The notes below the pieces were generated by a model. The model was not told where the DNA came from, searched no databases, and worked only from the letters and a program-made list of their open reading frames with translations. Both the position numbers and the translations under genes were made by a program. Below, piece after piece: positions 61,555 to 64,000 of a stretch of 64,000 nt of DNA (position 1 is the stretch's first letter; every line of letters starts with the position of its first letter). This DNA is from DTU064 sp045588245 (GTDB taxonomy: Bacteria > Bacillota > Clostridia > Oscillospirales > CAG-272). The stretch spans positions 107,701-171,700 of the forward strand of contig JAZNDW010000012.1 of assembly GCA_045588245.1 (NCBI GenBank). The letters run 5' to 3'.

Positions 61555-62568
61555 TCAGTCTTCATATCCGCGAGGGTTGTTCTTTCTGAAGTTATAAGCA
61601 TCGCGGCACATATCATCGATCGTAAGAGATGCTTCCCAGCCGAGATATTCGCGTGCTTTTTCGGGAGCAGCATAAGATACTGCGATGTCGCCGGGACGGC
61701 GAGGCATAATAACTCGCTTGATATCGTTGCCGCAAGCTTTTTCGTACGCGTTAACGATCTCAAGAACAGAATATCCGCGTCCGCATCCGATGTTGAATGC
61801 TTCCCAGCCCTTTACCTTAACAACGCGCTTGAGCGCTGCTATATGAGCCTGTGCCAAGTCTGTGACGTGAATGTAGTCGCGTACGCCCGTTCCGTCGGGG
61901 GTGTCATAGTCTGTACCGAAAATGGTGATAGCTTCCCATTCTCCTGCGGCAACTTTCTGAATACGGGGCATGATGTTGTTCGGAATGCCCATTGGGTCTT
62001 CGCCGATAAGTCCGCTCTTGTGAGCACCGATCGGATTGAAGTAACGCAGACAAGAAACGCTCCATTCAGCATCGGAAACGCAAAGGTCGGAAAGGATACG
62101 CTCGATAACGAGCTTTGTTTCACCGTAAGGATTCGTTGCGGATGTCGGGAAATCTTCCTTCATCGGAACGCTTTCGGGTTCACCGTAAACGGTAGCGGAG
62201 GAGGAGAATACGATATTCTTACAGCCGTGGCGAGCCATAGCTTCGCAAAGCTTGATCGTACCCATAATATTAACGTAATAATACTTAAGCGGGATCTCAA
62301 CAGATTCGCCTACCGCTTTAAGTCCTGCGAAATGAATAACGGATTCGATATCGTTTTCCTCAAAAATACGGTCAAGAGCGTCACAGTCAAGCATATCTGC
62401 TTCATAAAATTTGAAGTCCTTGCCTGTGATCTTTTTGATTCTGTCGATAACGCAGGGCTTGCTGTTATAGAAATTGTCGAAGACAACAACGTCGTATCCG
62501 GCTTCAAGAAGCTCAACGACTGTATGAGAACCGATAAATCCGACACCGCCGGAAACAAGAATAGCCAT
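61555..62568 (-). CDS. galE: UDP-glucose 4-epimerase
   Basis: NAD-dependent short-chain dehydrogenase-type enzyme (337 aa) converting UDP-galactose and UDP-glucose. GGVGFIGSHT binds NAD near residue 7. SSSATVYGEP and the catalytic YGETKLVIE (Tyr-x-x-x-Lys) follow, then GVRDYIHVTDLAQAH. The length is normal for GalE. It is between the nucleotidyltransferase and galM. Confidence 0.96.
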   Translation of the reverse strand: MAILVSGGVGFIGSHTVVELLEAGYDVVVFDNFYNSKPCVIDRIKKITGKDFKFYEADMLDCDALDRIFEENDIESVIHFAGLKAVGESVEIPLKYYYVNIMGTIKLCEAMARHGCKNIVFSSSATVYGEPESVPMKEDFPTSATNPYGETKLVIERILSDLCVSDAEWSVSCLRYFNPIGAHKSGLIGEDPMGIPNNIMPRIQKVAAGEWEAITIFGTDYDTPDGTGVRDYIHVTDLAQAHIAALKRVVKVKGWEAFNIGCGRGYSVLEIVNAYEKACGNDIKRVIMPRRPGDIAVSYAAPEKAREYLGWEASLTIDDMCRDAYNFRKNNPRGYED

Positions 62569-62605
62569 ATTAAACTACCTCACTTAAACTGTTTTTGATT
62601 ATTAC

Positions 62606-63517
62606 TTATGCCCAGAGGTTGTCAGGATATATGCCTGCTTCAATAAGCTCGTTAATGCCTGCCATAACGGTGGGCTTATCTTCGCGTACTGTTACACCGT
62701 ACCAGTGAGCGTCACTTGTGAGCATATCAACGGTGCACTTGCCCTCGGAGATCATGTTGAATACAGCCGTGGGAAGAAGAGCCTCGCACTTGAGAGGATC
62801 GCGGTCGGGATTCGACAGCGTTGCGATAACGTCAGCCTTGAGTTCGGGGAAAATAGAGCTTGTCATGCCCCAGCAGTTCATGGAAACGATGCTGTTCTGA
62901 TCGAGCGGGATCCACTCACCGTTTTCGAAGGATTCAGCGCCTTCGGGGAGATTTGCGTTGGGCTGGATCTTGAACGTTTCAACGAGAGATACGAGCTTGC
63001 CCTCGTCGTTTGTCTTGCAAAGTCCGCGTGTAACGGTTCCGTTCGGGGAGAGGGTGTTCTTCAGTATGTAACCGACCATGCAGAAATTGTTGGAATCATT
63101 ATCGATCGTGCTGAGGAATTCAGCGATCTTCAAATACATTTCACGGCCGTAGAAGTCGTCAGCGTTGATAACGGCAAACTTATCGTTTCCGATAACGTCA
63201 GCAGCGCAAAGAAGCGCGTGAGATGTACCCCAGGGCTTAACTCTGCCTTCGGGTACCGTGAAACCTTCGGGAAGCTTATCGAGTGTCTGATAAGCGTATT
63301 CTACCTTTATCTTGCCGCGGAGACGAGCACCGATAGTTTCTTCGAAATCCTTTTCATTTTCGGGCTTAATGATAAATACAACGCGGTCAAAGCCGGCTTT
63401 GATGGCATCGTAAACGGAGAAGTCAATAATAAAGTCGCCATGTTTTGTAATAGGGTCGATCTGCTTCATTCCGCCATAGCGAGAGCCCATGCCTGCTGCA
63501 AGTACTACAAGTGTCAT
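62606..63517 (-). CDS. Sugar-phosphate nucleotidyltransferase
   Basis: A 303-aa enzyme with an N-terminal nucleotide-binding loop VLAAGMGSRYGGMKQ and a metal-binding segment AVINADDFYG near residue 115. It resembles NTP_transferase proteins such as GalU/GlmU-like enzymes, though no family-specific motif could be named. Its place ahead of galE-galM suggests it makes or uses a UDP-sugar such as UDP-glucose or UDP-galactose. It follows folD in the same direction. Confidence 0.85.
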   Translation of the reverse strand: MTLVVLAAGMGSRYGGMKQIDPITKHGDFIIDFSVYDAIKAGFDRVVFIIKPENEKDFEETIGARLRGKIKVEYAYQTLDKLPEGFTVPEGRVKPWGTSHALLCAADVIGNDKFAVINADDFYGREMYLKIAEFLSTIDNDSNNFCMVGYILKNTLSPNGTVTRGLCKTNDEGKLVSLVETFKIQPNANLPEGAESFENGEWIPLDQNSIVSMNCWGMTSSIFPELKADVIATLSNPDRDPLKCEALLPTAVFNMISEGKCTVDMLTSDAHWYGVTVREDKPTVMAGINELIEAGIYPDNLWA

Positions 63518-63535
63518 AATTCTTTATACCTCACT

Positions 63536-64000
63536 TTAAGAATTTAATATATTCAAAGCTGCTCTGTATGTATTCTTGAGCAGAATTGATATCGTCATAG
63601 GTCCGACGCCGCCCGGCACCGGAGTGATATAGGATGCGACTTTTTGCACAGCGTCAAAGTCAACGTCACCGCAAAGCTTGCCGTTTTCGTCGCGGTTCAT
63701 ACCGACATCGATAACGACTGCGCCGTCCTTTACCATATCCTCGGTAACAAACTTTACCTTCCCGACCGCAGACACCAAAATATCGGCAGAACGACAAATT
63801 TCTTTCAAATTCCGCGTTTTGCTGTGACAAATGGTCACCGTTGCATTTGCGTTTAATAACAGCATTGCCATTGGTTTCCCAACCGTCTCGCTTCTACCAA
63901 GCACTACCGCATGTTTCCCCGTGAGCTCAATCCCTGCTTTTTCAAGGATTTTCATAACCACAGCAGGCGTACAAGCAACCACGTTTTCCTTATGTTGCAT
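63536..64000 (-). CDS. folD: Bifunctional methylenetetrahydrofolate dehydrogenase/cyclohydrolase, 5' end beyond window
   Basis: C-terminal half of FolD, interconverting methylene-, methenyl- and formyl-tetrahydrofolate with NADP. Visible: CTPAVVMKIL, GRSETVGKPMAMLLL (dinucleotide binding), VTICHSKT and the end motif TPVPGGVGPMTISILL. The catalytic Lys and Asp of the N-terminal domain lie beyond position 64000. The gene starts outside the window, so the ATG that happens to be at the edge is not the true start. Confidence 0.95.
   Translation of the reverse strand: MQHKENVVACTPAVVMKILEKAGIELTGKHAVVLGRSETVGKPMAMLLLNANATVTICHSKTRNLKEICRSADILVSAVGKVKFVTEDMVKDGAVVIDVGMNRDENGKLCGDVDFDAVQKVASYITPVPGGVGPMTISILLKNTYRAALNILNS

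Overview
The window looks like the chromosome of an anaerobic, endospore-forming member of the Clostridia (low-to-moderate GC Firmicutes). The basis is the complete spoIIAA-spoIIAB-sigF operon, an uninterrupted sigK with a pro-sequence, spoIIID, Gram-positive style yajC and secA, strong AGGAGG-type ribosome binding sites, many perfect TTGACA-N17-TATAAT promoters, and an electron-bifurcation type heterodisulfide-reductase operon. Pectin-related enzymes (a PL11 rhamnogalacturonan lyase lipoprotein and a large GH106-like glycosidase) suggest a plant-fibre or gut habitat. That habitat is inferred. No rRNA, CRISPR array, phage or insertion sequence was seen. No gap between genes exceeds about 300 bases.

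Layout. 1-2.3 kb: a GntR(YtrA)/ABC cassette whose permease runs off the left edge, with a clear operator. 2.4-9.7 kb: yajC, a TIGR04086 membrane protein, a small protein resembling a RiPP leader-recognition domain, secA, and three uncharacterised membrane proteins. 9.8-17.4 kb: an M14 peptidase, an esterase, the PL11 lyase and a heterodimeric ABC exporter. 17.4-25.7 kb: the spoIIA operon, a large acidic membrane protein, serC-serA, DUF378 and sigK. 25.8-31.4 kb: DUF512 radical-SAM protein, a secreted acidic protein, der, plsY and a methyltransferase. 31.5-39.1 kb: a ROK regulator, acyl carrier protein, a BlaI-like repressor with a putative PD-(D/E)XK protein, a cysteine desulfurase with DUF3343, and the GH106-like enzyme. 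39.4-39.6 kb: three tRNAs (Gly, Arg, His).

40.7-52.2 kb is the most notable part. One tightly packed operon encodes a lactate/malate-family dehydrogenase, class II fumarase, HdrB, HdrC, HdrA, an MvhD/FlxD-like subunit, two FlxB/C-like iron-sulfur proteins, a FlxA-like FAD/NAD(P) oxidoreductase, and an FrdB-like plus FrdA-like pair with no haem-binding membrane anchor. The dehydrogenase carries Arg where lactate dehydrogenases have Gln102, so it may be a malate dehydrogenase. The whole operon then reads as oxaloacetate to malate to fumarate to succinate, with the last reduction fed by an NADH-dependent, possibly ferredoxin-reducing Hdr-Flx complex. This coupling is inferred from gene order and motifs, not shown.

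52.3-64 kb: spoIIID, a degenerate PHP/CpsB-like protein, a GNAT acetyltransferase, a flavodoxin-like protein with RNase HI, Nif3/TrmK, DUF1858, murA, DUF3810, an RluA pseudouridine synthase, galM-galE-nucleotidyltransferase, and folD running off the right edge. Several start codons were reassigned from the longest reading frame using ribosome binding sites and promoters; these choices are explained in each entry.
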